A stretch of DNA of 64,000 nt from Acidobacteriota bacterium (GTDB lineage Bacteria; Acidobacteriota; Terriglobia; Acidiferrales; UBA7541), in the NCBI GenBank assembly GCA_013289695.1, contig JABCZK010000001.1, positions 62,001-126,000 on the forward strand, in the 5' to 3' direction. Made by a program: the position numbers and the translations under genes. Under the pieces are notes generated by a model. It saw only the letters and a list, made by a program, of their open reading frames with translations. It did not search any database and was not told the DNA's origin. How positions within the stretch are numbered: position 1 is the first letter of the stretch; each line of letters opens with the position of its first letter. Shown in pieces: positions 9,104-17,885 of this stretch.

Positions 9104-9949
9104 TTAGCTCCGGCCTGAGGCGTCGTTGGATTTGTGGGCCGCGGCGCTTGCGACCACTGCCCTGCCCCGTTCGCGGGCTGTGCCTAGGCCGCCGTAACGG
9201 CGTTCGCGTTGTTGGAAATCGGCGAGGGCTTCGAGGAGGCGGGCGCGGGAGAAATCGGGCCAGAGAGTTTCGGTGACGTACATTTCGGCGTAAGCGATTT
9301 GCCAGAGGAGGAAATTGCTGACGCGCATTTCGCCGCTGGTGCGAATTAGCAGATCGGGATCGGGGAGTCCGGCGGTGTAGAGATGCTCGGAGATGGTTTG
9401 TTCGTCGGCGCGGAAGGCGGACATGCCGGTTTCGCGGACTTGATCGAGCATGGCGTTGAAGGCGTCAACCAGTTCGGCGCGGCCGCCGTAGTTCAGGGCG
9501 ACGACTAATTTCATGCCGGTATTTTTCGCGGTGAGGCGCATCCCGGCTTCGATGTCTTTGCGGACTGCTTCGGGCAATTGTTCGGAGCGGCCAATGATCA
9601 GGAGGCGGATATTATTTTTGTGGATTGAAGGGAGTTCGCGTTTTAGGTATTCGCGGAGGAGGCGCATAAGGAAGTCTACTTCGGCTTGGGGGCGGCGCCA
9701 GTTTTCGAGAGAGAAGGCATAGAGCGTGAGGCACGGGAGCTTGAGGCGCGCGCTCGTTTCGATGATTTCGCGGGCGGCTTTTACTCCGGCGCGATGGCCG
9801 GCTACGCGGGGGAGATGGCGGCGTTGGGCCCAGCGGCCGTTGCCGTCCATGATGACGGCGAGATGTTGGGGCAATTGCTTGAGATCAATTCTGTCGAGAA
9901 GTTCTGCTTCTTCGCGGTTGGCGGGTTTTAAGAGATCGCTTGCTTTCAC
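9104..9949 (-). CDS. uppS: Di-trans,poly-cis-undecaprenyl-diphosphate synthase
   Basis: A 281-residue cis-prenyltransferase that elongates FPP with isopentenyl-PP to undecaprenyl-PP, the lipid carrier for peptidoglycan. The signature VIMDGNGRWAQRR with catalytic Asp is at about residue 33; HRAGVKAAREIIE, LTLYAFSLENWRRP and DLLIRTSGEMRVSNFLLWQ follow. The start is GTG (9949), close to a cactcgggtt direct repeat. There are about 25 extra N-terminal residues and a Ser/Ala-rich C-terminal tail. It heads the uppS-cdsA-dxr-rseP cluster. Confidence 0.95.
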   Translation of the reverse strand: MKASDLLKPANREEAELLDRIDLKQLPQHLAVIMDGNGRWAQRRHLPRVAGHRAGVKAAREIIETSARLKLPCLTLYAFSLENWRRPQAEVDFLMRLLREYLKRELPSIHKNNIRLLIIGRSEQLPEAVRKDIEAGMRLTAKNTGMKLVVALNYGGRAELVDAFNAMLDQVRETGMSAFRADEQTISEHLYTAGLPDPDLLIRTSGEMRVSNFLLWQIAYAEMYVTETLWPDFSRARLLEALADFQQRERRYGGLGTARERGRAVVASAAAHKSNDASGRS

Positions 9950-10480
9950 TCGGGTTCACTCGGGGATGCGCGGAGTGAAAAGCTAGCACAGGGTGGTGGT
10001 GGGTGCAAGGTGGGAGGAAGTCAAAAGATTTTACACAGAGAAAACAGAGGAATGGCGGAGAAAAATCTGAGAAAGCAGGAGTGTTTATCGCGGAGACAGA
10101 AATGGCGCTGAGAAAGGCAGGAGAGATCCTTCGCTGCGCTCTGGATGACGACGCACAAATGATAGCCGGCGAGGCAAGCCTCGCCTAGGTCGTTTTGTTG
10201 TCGGACACTGAGGTCCGGCGAAAGCGGCGGCCCTTCGGCCCCGATACAATCGGAGTCTCAGGGCAAGCAAGCCGCCGCACTCCATATAAATCGTGGCACG
10301 CGACAGCATTGAGTCGTGTGGTTACGATGGCGCTCTAAGAACCGCCGCTACGATTGCAACGGCACCTTCAACCGCGAACAGTCGGCGGGAAGCCGGCGTC
10401 ACGAGAACCGCACAGGCAGGATTGCCCGTGCCACGAAAACCGGGCGCCGCGTCGGTGGACTGACCGGTTGTGGTGCGACC
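9950..10480. repeat. Repeat mosaic (R1, R2, interrupted R3, R8 hairpins)
   Basis: R1 starts at about 10018 (gtcaaaagattttacacag), with R2 at about 10126-10150. R3 at about 10164-10310 has its arms split by an inserted ccttcggccccgatacaatc segment before the caagccgccgcactcca arm resumes. R8-like hairpins follow (cggcgggaagccggcg at about 10383; caggcaggattgcccgtg at about 10412). No coding region is supported. Confidence 0.75.
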
Positions 10481-11827
10481 TCATGGGGAATGGATCAGGG
10501 TGCCGACTAGGCCGGCGCTCGACGGCTGCGTGATTGCGGCGTAGACCAACACCACGGTGAGGATGATCATGATGATGCTCATGGCCCAGGCGACGAGGTT
10601 GAAGCCCCAAGTGTTGGTGTGTTCGCCCATCAAATCGCGGCGATTGATCAGCAGGAGGATAAAAATCAGGACTACGGGGAGCCAGACGCCGTTGGCGACT
10701 TGTGAGAGGACCAGAATTTTGAAGAGTGGAGCGTTGGGCAGCAGGATGATGCCGCCGCCGACTACGATCAGGCCGGTGTAGAGACCGTAGAACGCAGGGG
10801 CTTCTTTTACTTTGTGGTCTATGCCAGCTTCGAAACCCAGGCCTTCGCAGATAACGTGGGCTGTGGAGAGCGGAAGGATGGAGGCGGCGAAGAGTGAGGC
10901 ATTGAGCAGGCCGAAGGCGAAGAGGTAAGCGGCGAAGCGTCCGGCGAGCGGGACGAGGGCTGCGGCGGCTTGGGCGGCGTCGGTGATGTCGGTCATGCCG
11001 TTCTTGTTCAGCGTGGCGGCGCAGCAGACGATGATGAAGAAAACGATCACCATGCAGGAAATGCTGCCGACGAGAACATCGAGGCGGGCGTGTTTATATT
11101 GTTTGGGACCGACGCGTTTTTCGACGAAGCCTGCTTGCAGATAAAAGAATTGCCAGGGGGCGATGGTGGTGCCGACGAGGGCGGTGAGCATCAGGAGGTA
11201 GTCCGTGCTGTAGTGCAGCGTGGGGGCGACAGTTTCTTTGGCTGCCTGGAACCAGTCTGGCTTTGCGAGGAAGGCGGAGACGACGTAGGAGAGATAGAAG
11301 CCGCAGGCTACAAGGAATATTTTTTCGACTTGGCGATAACTTCCCTTCACAACCAGTAGCCAGACGGCGATGCCCGCGAGAGGAACCGAAATAAATTTAC
11401 TGACGCCGAAGAGTTGCATGGAGGCTGCTACGCCGGCAAATTCGGCTACCGTGTTGCATAGATCCACTGCCAGGGCCGCGACCATCACGAAGAAGGTGGA
11501 GCGGAAGCCGAATTCTTCGCGGATCAGGTCGGAAAGGCCTTTGCCGGTGACCACGCCCATACGCGCGCACATTTCTTCGGAGACGTAGAGAGCGATGGTC
11601 ATGGGTATGAGAGCCCAGAGGAGCGTGTAGCCGAAGTGGGCGCCTGCGGTGGTGTAGACGGTGATGCCGCCGGCGTCGTTGTCCACGTTGGAGGTGATGA
11701 GGCCGGGGCCGACGACGGCGAGGAAGAGGGCGAGGCGGCGCCTGGTCATGCGCGTGCGGCGGAGCAAATTTGAGCCGCGGGCTTTCCAGGTGGTGGCGGG
11801 TTCCGAGTTGGTGATTTGGTCGGTCAT
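10481..11827 (-). CDS. Nramp-like divalent metal transporter (atypical helix-1 motif)
   Basis: A 448-residue polytopic carrier of the Nramp/LeuT-fold family with about eleven hydrophobic helices. Helix 1 reads GPGLITSNVDNDAGGIT, where classical Nramp proteins carry DPGN. Helix 6 reads GTTIAPWQFFYLQAG, where MntH-type proteins carry a metal-binding Met (MPH). These are metal-coordinating positions, so substrate specificity may differ from Mn/Fe; a Mg-type or unknown substrate is possible. I prefer the internal ATG (MTDQIT) over the 11866 start, but this is not decided by a clear ribosome-binding site. The MgtE_N/CBS gene lies just upstream on the same strand. Confidence 0.85.
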   Translation of the reverse strand: MTDQITNSEPATTWKARGSNLLRRTRMTRRRLALFLAVVGPGLITSNVDNDAGGITVYTTAGAHFGYTLLWALIPMTIALYVSEEMCARMGVVTGKGLSDLIREEFGFRSTFFVMVAALAVDLCNTVAEFAGVAASMQLFGVSKFISVPLAGIAVWLLVVKGSYRQVEKIFLVACGFYLSYVVSAFLAKPDWFQAAKETVAPTLHYSTDYLLMLTALVGTTIAPWQFFYLQAGFVEKRVGPKQYKHARLDVLVGSISCMVIVFFIIVCCAATLNKNGMTDITDAAQAAAALVPLAGRFAAYLFAFGLLNASLFAASILPLSTAHVICEGLGFEAGIDHKVKEAPAFYGLYTGLIVVGGGIILLPNAPLFKILVLSQVANGVWLPVVLIFILLLINRRDLMGEHTNTWGFNLVAWAMSIIMIILTVVLVYAAITQPSSAGLVGTLIHSP

Positions 11828-12225
11828 TGCGATTGCGTTCCGTGAATTTTTGATTCGCTCGCGCATGCTTTTCAGCCATGCCGGAAAGAATAGCTTCAGG
11901 GGCTAAAGCCCCTTCTACTTCGCTGTGTGACGGCGGGGCTGAAGCCCCGCCCCTTCGCGCACCTGTGTGAAATGCAAAATCGGAACTTCAGCGGCTGGAG
12001 CCGCGTCGTGTTTGTTTGGTTTATGTCGTGGCCCGTCGAGCCCGCCACAGGCAGGCTCTCAGGATAAACTAAAGCCACGACCTACAAAGACTCCGAACAA
12101 ATTCAAAGGCAACGTCAAAGGCGCCCAGCTAAAGCTGGCCGCTACAAGTTCAACAGCAAGGGCAACGGCTGGCGGTCTGAAGACCGCCGCTACGAATGCG
12201 CCACCACACGTCCGATGGCGTGGTG
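11828..12225. repeat. Repeat mosaic (R7 pair, R6 with R5 insert, R8 hairpins)
   Basis: An R7 pair (aggggctaaagccccttc and gcggggctgaagccccgccc) spans about 11893-11953. An R6 unit has its loop opened by an R5-type module at about 12033-12069 (cgtcgagcccgccac...ctcaggataaac) before taaagccacgacctacaaag resumes. R8 hairpins are at about 12118 (ccagctaaagctggccgcta) and about 12170 (ggcggtctgaagaccgccgc). No gene is seen. Confidence 0.75.
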
Positions 12226-13467
12226 CTAAATTTTTGCTCTCATGCGGCTTACTATGTCGTCCACCGTGATGTTGCCTATGGGACGCTGGGCGCCATCTAC
12301 TACTGTGAGGCCGCGCAAATTGTATTTGTCGAACAGTTCGAAGACATCTTTGTCGTGCGCGTCGGGCGTTACGGAAAGCAGCGGCTCGAAGGCCAGCTCG
12401 GACATGCGTTGATCGGAATCGGAGAGCAATAGGCGCGCAATGGGGACGGTGCCGGACAAAGCGGCATCCTTATTAATGAGGATTACGTTGTCGAGCTGAT
12501 CGGGCGAGAGCTCATGGAAGCGGATGTAGTCGACGACTTCGCCGCGGGTGGCTTCTTCGCCGACGACGACGATTTCCGTGGTCATCATGCCGCCGGCGGT
12601 GTTCTGTTCGAACTTGAGAAGGGATTCGACGTCGTGAGCTTCGCGATTATCCATTTCCTCGAGGACTTCATTCTTGGTTTCGGAGTCGAGACTGGCGAGG
12701 ATATCCGCAGCGGCATCGGGGCTCATCTCTTCAATGATGTCCGCGGCGCGCTCGGTGTCTAGTTTTTCGACGACTTGCGTTTGCAGACGCTTGTCGAGTT
12801 CGGCGATGGTTTCTGCGGCGGTCTCTTCGTCGAGAGAACTGATGATGCCCTGGCGCTCATCGGGTGATAGCTCTTCCATGATGTCGGCGAGGTCGGCGGG
12901 GTGCAGGGCCTCGAGCTTCTGGCTGGAAAGGCGCAGCTTGACGCGGCGGAGAGGATCGGGTTCGACGAGGTTCACGAATTCCCAGAGAATCTTGCGCGGC
13001 GGCAGCTTCAACTGAATTTGCCGGATGGCCATGGGGGGCACGATGCCCTGCAGCAGGCGACGCACCGCACCGGGGAGGCCGACGTCCACTTGCGTGATGC
13101 GCAGCTCGGTGTTGCCGTTGGTGCGCTGGTCGGAGAGATCAATGTCGTTGACGCGGACAACCTTGCGGCCGTTGGTGTCTATGATCTGCTGGTCGAGGAG
13201 GTCTTTTCCTACGGCGAGCCAGGCTTCGTTGGGGTGGTAGAGCGCGAGGGCCGATTCGTCGGTAGTGAGGATGATCCTGCCGGGCGCGACGGAAGCGATC
13301 TGGTCGTAGCGGGCGACGAGCGGGCGATATTGGCCGCGGCCGAGTAATAGGTGCGCGACGCGATTGGGCTGGTCGGCGGGTTCGACGAACATTTCTTTTA
13401 CGCGACCGACGTAGTTGCCGAGGGAATCGTAGGTTTCGGCGCCAATTATTTCGGTTGCGTGCAGCAT
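12226..13467 (-). CDS. PRC-barrel / MgtE N-domain / CBS-pair cytosolic protein
   Basis: A 413-residue soluble protein. Residues about 1-90 are PRC-barrel-like (IGAETYDSLGNYVGRVKEMF). Residues about 165-285 form an MgtE_N-type superhelix (LHPADLADIMEELSPDERQG; DTERAADIIEEMSPDAAADIL). Residues about 290-413 form a CBS pair (TAGGMMTTEIVVVGEEATRG; GLTVVDGAQRPIGNITVDDI). It has the cytosolic sensor module of MgtE magnesium channels but no channel helices. Its position directly upstream of the Nramp-like gene suggests it gates or regulates that carrier; this is inference from context. The domain assignment itself is firm. Confidence 0.88.
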   Translation of the reverse strand: MLHATEIIGAETYDSLGNYVGRVKEMFVEPADQPNRVAHLLLGRGQYRPLVARYDQIASVAPGRIILTTDESALALYHPNEAWLAVGKDLLDQQIIDTNGRKVVRVNDIDLSDQRTNGNTELRITQVDVGLPGAVRRLLQGIVPPMAIRQIQLKLPPRKILWEFVNLVEPDPLRRVKLRLSSQKLEALHPADLADIMEELSPDERQGIISSLDEETAAETIAELDKRLQTQVVEKLDTERAADIIEEMSPDAAADILASLDSETKNEVLEEMDNREAHDVESLLKFEQNTAGGMMTTEIVVVGEEATRGEVVDYIRFHELSPDQLDNVILINKDAALSGTVPIARLLLSDSDQRMSELAFEPLLSVTPDAHDKDVFELFDKYNLRGLTVVDGAQRPIGNITVDDIVSRMRAKI

Positions 13468-13737
13468 GGGTGCTCCTTCGAGGTCCGCACCGCAAGTTCG
13501 AGAGCGGTACTTCGGCGGCTAAACAGTTTGCGGACAAATAGGTTAAACCATTTCCTCAGGGGCTAAAGCCCGTTGCAACCCAAGCACTTATTGTCGGAGC
13601 GAAAGCTCCGACCCCCTAGAAAGCCGACTTTTTCCGCAAACTGCAAAGCCGCCGCCAATTCGTTAGGTCAAGGTCGTGGCTAAAGCCACGACCTACAAAG
13701 ACTCCTGACGCGTCACGATTGCTTCGCGGCTCCGAGC
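13468..13737. repeat. Spacer with R7 and R6 units between PRC/CBS gene and ncRNA
   Basis: Holds an aggggctaaagcccgttgc R7 fragment (about 13557), a gagcgaaagctccgaccccc hairpin (about 13597) and an R6 unit (about 13672, gtcgtggctaaagccacgac). No gene is seen. It separates the ncRNA terminator from the downstream PRC/CBS gene by about 270 bp. Confidence 0.65.
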
Positions 13738-13778
13738 AAAAAAAAAGCCCGCGCCGGCGAATCCTACCGGCCACGGGC
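13738..13778 (-). terminator. Intrinsic terminator of the candidate ncRNA
   Basis: Read on the minus strand, GCCCGTGGCCGG, a short loop and CCGGCGCGGGC form a GC-rich hairpin, directly followed by nine T residues. This is one of the two clearest Rho-independent terminators in the window. Confidence 0.75.
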
Positions 13779-13977
13779 GCACAGAAATCGCCCTCCGTTG
13801 CTACAGGCCGGGCCTCGCCTCCCTGTCCCCGCATAATTCGCAGGTCCAGCGAACCGATACATACGGGAAAGTTCCCTGCCCTAACCGAGCGTTCCCGAAG
13901 TGCCCGGCGGGGCGCTGACTTCCCGGTTCCGAATTGGACGGCAGCTCCATTGCGTTGTGCTGTTGTGCTTTAGTCCC
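13738..13977 (-). ncRNA. Candidate independent structured RNA, about 240 nt
   Basis: The region is bounded upstream by a promoter (TTGACA, 17 nt, TACTAG) and downstream by a GC-rich hairpin ending in nine U. In RNA sense, two arms pair over a long distance: GAAGTC...GCCC near the 5' part with GGGC GATTTC near the 3' part, and GCCGGGC with GCCCGGC. Inside lie two local hairpins (GGGAACTTTCCC; CCTGCGAATTATGCGGG). This long rod with internal openings resembles the 6S RNA architecture, but I find no 6S signature that would prove it. No ORF with a coding look is present. It does not match the M-box, TPP, SAM, FMN or SRP cores I could check by eye. An acidobacterial sRNA of unknown family is equally likely. 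Confidence 0.55.
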
Positions 13978-13983
13978 AATTGA

Positions 13984-14012
13984 CTAGTAAATGCAGACGG
14001 AAAGTTTGTCAA
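13984..14012 (-). promoter_or_regulatory. Sigma-70-type promoter for the candidate ncRNA
   Basis: Minus strand: a perfect -35 TTGACA (14007-14012), a 17-nt spacer, then TACTAG (13984-13989) as a weak -10. Initiation would fall near the GGGACT at about 13977. It lies just downstream of the CYTH gene stop, outside any repeat unit. Confidence 0.6.
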
Positions 14013-14035
14013 GCGAAGAGTGCGATTTTGGCGAA

Positions 14036-14659
14036 TTATTTTTGGGGAAAGAGCATGTTTTTCGGGATGGCGCCACGGCGGCGGCAATCGGCGACGTGGA
14101 GGTCCCAATAGGTGGCGCGAAGGTAGGCTTGATTTGTGAATCCTAGTGCGTGCGCGGCGCGATTGATCGCTTGGGGCTGGCCTTCTAATTCCAGGAACGT
14201 GCCGGCTGGCGTTTCATCGAGGTCCAGCTGAAGGTGCGGGAGACGGAAAGTAGTGCGGAATTTGTCGTAGCGGAAGGCTGGGCGGAAGCCGAGGGCGGTG
14301 AGAGCGGCTGCGCATTGGCGCGCGGTGTTAGCTGCTACTTGTTCTCGTTCGGCACGTTCTTTGTAGCGGGGCGGCCGTTTACTCGCGCGCGGGGTTCGCA
14401 GAGGAGCTTTGGATGTGAGGATTACGCGCTCGCCGCGGGTGGATCGCGCGTTCTGAATTGCTGGAGTTTCGGCGCGCAGGCGGAGGAGCATGTCGCGGCG
14501 GCGGAGGTCGGATTGGGGCGTGTCGTAGAGCGTGTTTTGCTCGAAGACTTGGCCTTGCGTCTTTGCGCCTAGGGATTCGATCTTGCGGAGGATTGTGGGG
14601 ATGTAGGTGATGCGGAGCTTGATTTCGATTTCGGGTTTTATCTTTTTGGATTTCGGCAT
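14036..14659 (-). CDS. CYTH-domain protein (class IV adenylate cyclase-like)
   Basis: A 207-residue triphosphate-tunnel fold protein. It begins with the diagnostic EIEIKLRI (ExExK) near residue 11. The tunnel ligands follow in QNTLYDTP, RRRDMLLRLR, GERVILTSKAP, RYKERAEREQ, FRYDKFRTTF and LQLDLDETPAGTFLELEG. The family includes CyaB-type adenylate cyclases and thiamine- or inorganic-triphosphatases; the reaction here cannot be fixed, though the CyaB group fits the order of motifs. The track ORF extends to 14872 through repeat sequence; the ATG at 14659 is the natural start. Confidence 0.85.
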   Translation of the reverse strand: MPKSKKIKPEIEIKLRITYIPTILRKIESLGAKTQGQVFEQNTLYDTPQSDLRRRDMLLRLRAETPAIQNARSTRGERVILTSKAPLRTPRASKRPPRYKERAEREQVAANTARQCAAALTALGFRPAFRYDKFRTTFRLPHLQLDLDETPAGTFLELEGQPQAINRAAHALGFTNQAYLRATYWDLHVADCRRRGAIPKNMLFPQK

Positions 14660-15047
14660 GGGGATAGTGTCGTTGTGCTTGCGGGAGTAAGTCAAAAGAT
14701 TTAACACGGAGGGCAGAGAGGAAAGCACGAGAGGTCCCTCGGCCGGCTGGAAGCAAAGGCGCCGTCCTCCCTTGGCAAAAACACTCAGGGCAGGATGACG
14801 ATGCTCGTCGCATCGTCCGAGACGCAGAGGGCGCAGAGAAAAACCAGTGCGAGTCAGCGGCGTGGATGGCATCGTGGCAAGCTAGTGCGCAGCGAGCAGC
14901 GCCCCTACCGCGGCTGCCGCGCCAAAGTGGTGCGCGACGACGCGCAGCGGTTGTTGCCAAAGTTGATGGGGTGCCAGCATAATCTATTTGTTGCTCGCGT
15001 TCTTGGCTGGTGATTCCCGCTGAACCGGCGTCTTAAGCGCGCGGCTT
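14660..15047. repeat. Repeat mosaic upstream of mutS (R1, interrupted R2, R4)
   Basis: R1 is at about 14692 (gtcaaaagatttaacacgg). An R2-like unit between about 14727 and 14815 has its small loop expanded by about 50 bp (ggccggctggaagcaaaggc...). An R4 unit is at about 14866-14915. The last 130 bp before mutS contain no recognisable element. Confidence 0.65.
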
Positions 15048-17885
15048 GTGTGCATGAACGAACCGACTACTCCCTTAATGCAGCAATATCACGCCGTCAA
15101 GAAGCAGCATCCGGCTGCTTTACTGCTTTTCCGATTGGGCGATTTCTACGAGCTTTTCTATGACGATGCGGTAGTGGCTTCGCGGTTGCTGCAAATTACT
15201 TTGACTGCGAGGAATAAGGAGAAGGGCCACGCTGTGCCGATGTGCGGCGTACCTTACCACGCGGCGGAAAATTATATTGCGCGATTGATACGGGCTGGGC
15301 ACAAGGTGGCGATCTGCGAGCAGATGGAAGTGCCGGGTCCCGGCAAGAAAATCGTGCGGCGGGAAGTGATACGGGTGTTAACGCCGGGGACGGCCAGCGG
15401 CGCGGGGTTGGTCGGGGCCAAAGAAAATAATTATTTGGCGGCGGTGGCGCGCAGTGCGGCGGCGGGAGTTGCTGCGGGGGCAACGGCGGGCACGCAGGGC
15501 AGCGCCGGTCTTGGTGCTGGCGCGGGTGCAGGCGTTGCTGCGTCTGCGGGTGGACGTGGCGGTGGGCGCGGGGCGGAGGCGGTGATTGGGTTGGCGTTTG
15601 TAGATCTTTCAACCGGCGAATTTCGCGCGACGGAATTTTCCGGCGAAAAAGCGGAGGCGCGGCTGCGCGATGAACTGGGGATTTTACGGCCGCGCGAGGT
15701 GCTGCTGGCGCGGGCGGTGACTTTATTTCCGGTGACCATGCCGGCAGAGATGGATGGATTGGGCGCGGTGGAGACACGTTTGGATGAATGGGTGTTCGAA
15801 GCGAATTACGCGACGCGGATGCTGGAACAGCATTTTCGCGTGGCGACGCTGGAGGGATTTGGACTGAACGGCCATGCGCAGGCGACGGCTGCTGCCGGGG
15901 CGCTGGTGCATTACTTGCGCGAGACTTCGGCGATTGGGGCGCGCACGGCGGAAGATTCGGCGACGAATCCTTCTTTGCGTCCGGCGGGGGCGGGGCTCGA
16001 GCATCTGGACCGCATCGCTTATTACGAGCAGCAGGATTCGATGATTCTGGATGCCGTGACTACGCGGAATTTGGAATTGGTCGAGCCTTCCACGGGGGAT
16101 GATGCGTCGGCAACTTTACTGAAAGCGATTGATGAGACTGCAACGGGGATGGGAGCGCGGCTGTTGCGTGGGTGGATTTTGCGTCCGGAGATTGTGCTCG
16201 CGGAAATTGAGGAGCGCCTGAATGCGGTGGGCGAGCTGAAATCGCGGACGGTGGAGCGCGAGGAAATTCATCGGACGCTGGAGGGGATACTGGATCTGGA
16301 GCGGTTGACTAGCCGGATTACTCTCGGCGCGGCGACGCCGAGGGATCTGTTGGCGTTGCGGCAATCGCTCGAGAAAATTCCAGCAATACGCGGGTCGCTC
16401 GAGGCGCTGCTGACGGCTGCACCGGGCCGGCGTTTGGCCGCGTTGCGGGAACGACTGGATGAGATGGCTGACGTGCGGGGCGTGATTGCGCGCGGGATCG
16501 CGGACGATCCTCCGGCGCTGCCGAGTGATCCGGGGGTGATTCGTCGGGGCTTCAATGCCGAATTGGATGAGCTCCACGACATTACTAAGCAGGGGCGGCA
16601 GATTATTGCGTCCATGGAAGAACGCGAGCGCAAGCGGACCGGGATTGCTTCGCTGAAGATTCGTTATAACCAGGTGTTTGGTTTTTATATTGAGATTTCG
16701 AAACCTAATTTGCATTTGGCGCCGGCGGACTATGAGCGCAAGCAGACGCTGGTGAATGCGGAGCGGTTCACTTCCACGGAATTGAAGGAGCATGAGCGGA
16801 AAGTGCTGTCCGCCGAAGAGCGCGTATTGGAAATCGAGCGGCGGCTGTACGGCGAAATTCGGGAGGCGATAGCGCGGGAGGCGGGGCGCTTGCGGCGAGT
16901 GGCAGCGGGGATCGCGCAACTGGACGTGCTGGTGAATTTCGCGCGGATTGCGGCTTCGCGAAATTATTCGCGGCCGGAATTTACGGAGACGGCGCTGGGA
17001 AAAAACGGACGGCGCGGGGTGCTGATGATTGCGGGCGGGCGGCATCCGGTGATCGAGAAATTGCTGGAGGAGCGCGGCGAGCGGTTTGTGCCGAACGATT
17101 TGTATTTGGACGACGAATCGCAATTTTTGCTTTTGATAACCGGGCCGAACATGGGAGGAAAGTCCACTTATTTGCGGCAGGCGGCTTTGATTTCGATCTT
17201 GGCGCAGATGGGATCGTTTGTGCCGGCGGCGCAGGCGAAATTGCCATTGCTGGACCGGGTGTTCACGCGGATTGGAGCTTCGGATAATCTGGCGCGGGGA
17301 AGGTCCACTTTTTTGGTGGAGATGAGCGAGGTGGCGGCGATTTTGAATACGGCTACGGCGGCTAGCCTGGTGCTTTTGGATGAGGTGGGGCGCGGGACCG
17401 CGACGTTTGATGGATTGTCTATTGCTTGGGCGGTGGTGGAGGCGCTGCATGCGGGGGCGCGGCCGCGGACGCTTTTTGCTACGCACTATCATGAGTTGAC
17501 GGAATTGGAGCAGCTGTTGCCCGGAGTTCGAAACGTGCACGTGTCCGTGCAGGAGGCTGGCAACGAGATTATTTTCTTGCGGAGGGTGGAACCGGGGAGC
17601 GCGAATAAGAGTTACGGGATTGAGGTGGCGCGGCTGGCGGGGCTGCCGAACCATGTGATTGCGCGGGCTCGGGAGATTTTGCGGAGGCATGAGCAGAGTG
17701 AGGAGAAATTGACGGCGGAGCTTTCGCCGGGGGCGGGGGCTCCCGCGGTGGCGGCGCAGCAGCAGACTGCTTTTGCTTCGATTGACGCTTCGGTGGTGGA
17801 GGCTTTGCGCGCGGCCGATTTGAATAAGTTGACGCCGATCGAGGCTATGGTGCTATTGGCGGCTTTGCAGAAGCAGCTTTCGTGA
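15048..17885 (+). CDS. mutS: DNA mismatch repair protein MutS with Ala/Gly-rich insert
   Basis: A 945-residue mismatch-recognition ATPase. The N-terminal mismatch domain has FRLGDFYELFYDDA (the Phe-x-Glu motif). The ATPase domain has Walker A GPNMGGKSTYLRQ, GASDNLARGRSTFLVEM, Walker B/signature DEVGRGTATFDGLSIAW and ATHYHELTELE, and the C-terminus holds the usual dimer helix. Between domains I and II (about residues 135-182) sits an Ala/Gly-rich stretch that most MutS proteins lack (SAAAGVAAGATAGTQGSAGL...). The start is either GTG 15048 or ATG 15054. No mutL is in the window. The insert explains a length about 60-90 residues above the usual. Confidence 0.96.
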   Translation: MCMNEPTTPLMQQYHAVKKQHPAALLLFRLGDFYELFYDDAVVASRLLQITLTARNKEKGHAVPMCGVPYHAAENYIARLIRAGHKVAICEQMEVPGPGKKIVRREVIRVLTPGTASGAGLVGAKENNYLAAVARSAAAGVAAGATAGTQGSAGLGAGAGAGVAASAGGRGGGRGAEAVIGLAFVDLSTGEFRATEFSGEKAEARLRDELGILRPREVLLARAVTLFPVTMPAEMDGLGAVETRLDEWVFEANYATRMLEQHFRVATLEGFGLNGHAQATAAAGALVHYLRETSAIGARTAEDSATNPSLRPAGAGLEHLDRIAYYEQQDSMILDAVTTRNLELVEPSTGDDASATLLKAIDETATGMGARLLRGWILRPEIVLAEIEERLNAVGELKSRTVEREEIHRTLEGILDLERLTSRITLGAATPRDLLALRQSLEKIPAIRGSLEALLTAAPGRRLAALRERLDEMADVRGVIARGIADDPPALPSDPGVIRRGFNAELDELHDITKQGRQIIASMEERERKRTGIASLKIRYNQVFGFYIEISKPNLHLAPADYERKQTLVNAERFTSTELKEHERKVLSAEERVLEIERRLYGEIREAIAREAGRLRRVAAGIAQLDVLVNFARIAASRNYSRPEFTETALGKNGRRGVLMIAGGRHPVIEKLLEERGERFVPNDLYLDDESQFLLLITGPNMGGKSTYLRQAALISILAQMGSFVPAAQAKLPLLDRVFTRIGASDNLARGRSTFLVEMSEVAAILNTATAASLVLLDEVGRGTATFDGLSIAWAVVEALHAGARPRTLFATHYHELTELEQLLPGVRNVHVSVQEAGNEIIFLRRVEPGSANKSYGIEVARLAGLPNHVIARAREILRRHEQSEEKLTAELSPGAGAPAVAAQQQTAFASIDASVVEALRAADLNKLTPIEAMVLLAALQKQLS

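Noticed and set aside
13738-13977. M-box or other metal riboswitch for the MgtE_N/CBS gene
   Set aside because: No M-box, yybP-ykoY or similar core could be matched, and the terminator lies about 270 bp from the gene with repeats between.
16116-17690. 524-aa minus-strand ORF inside mutS
   Set aside because: Arg/Gln/Pro-rich antisense frame produced by high GC; the plus-strand MutS motifs are decisive.
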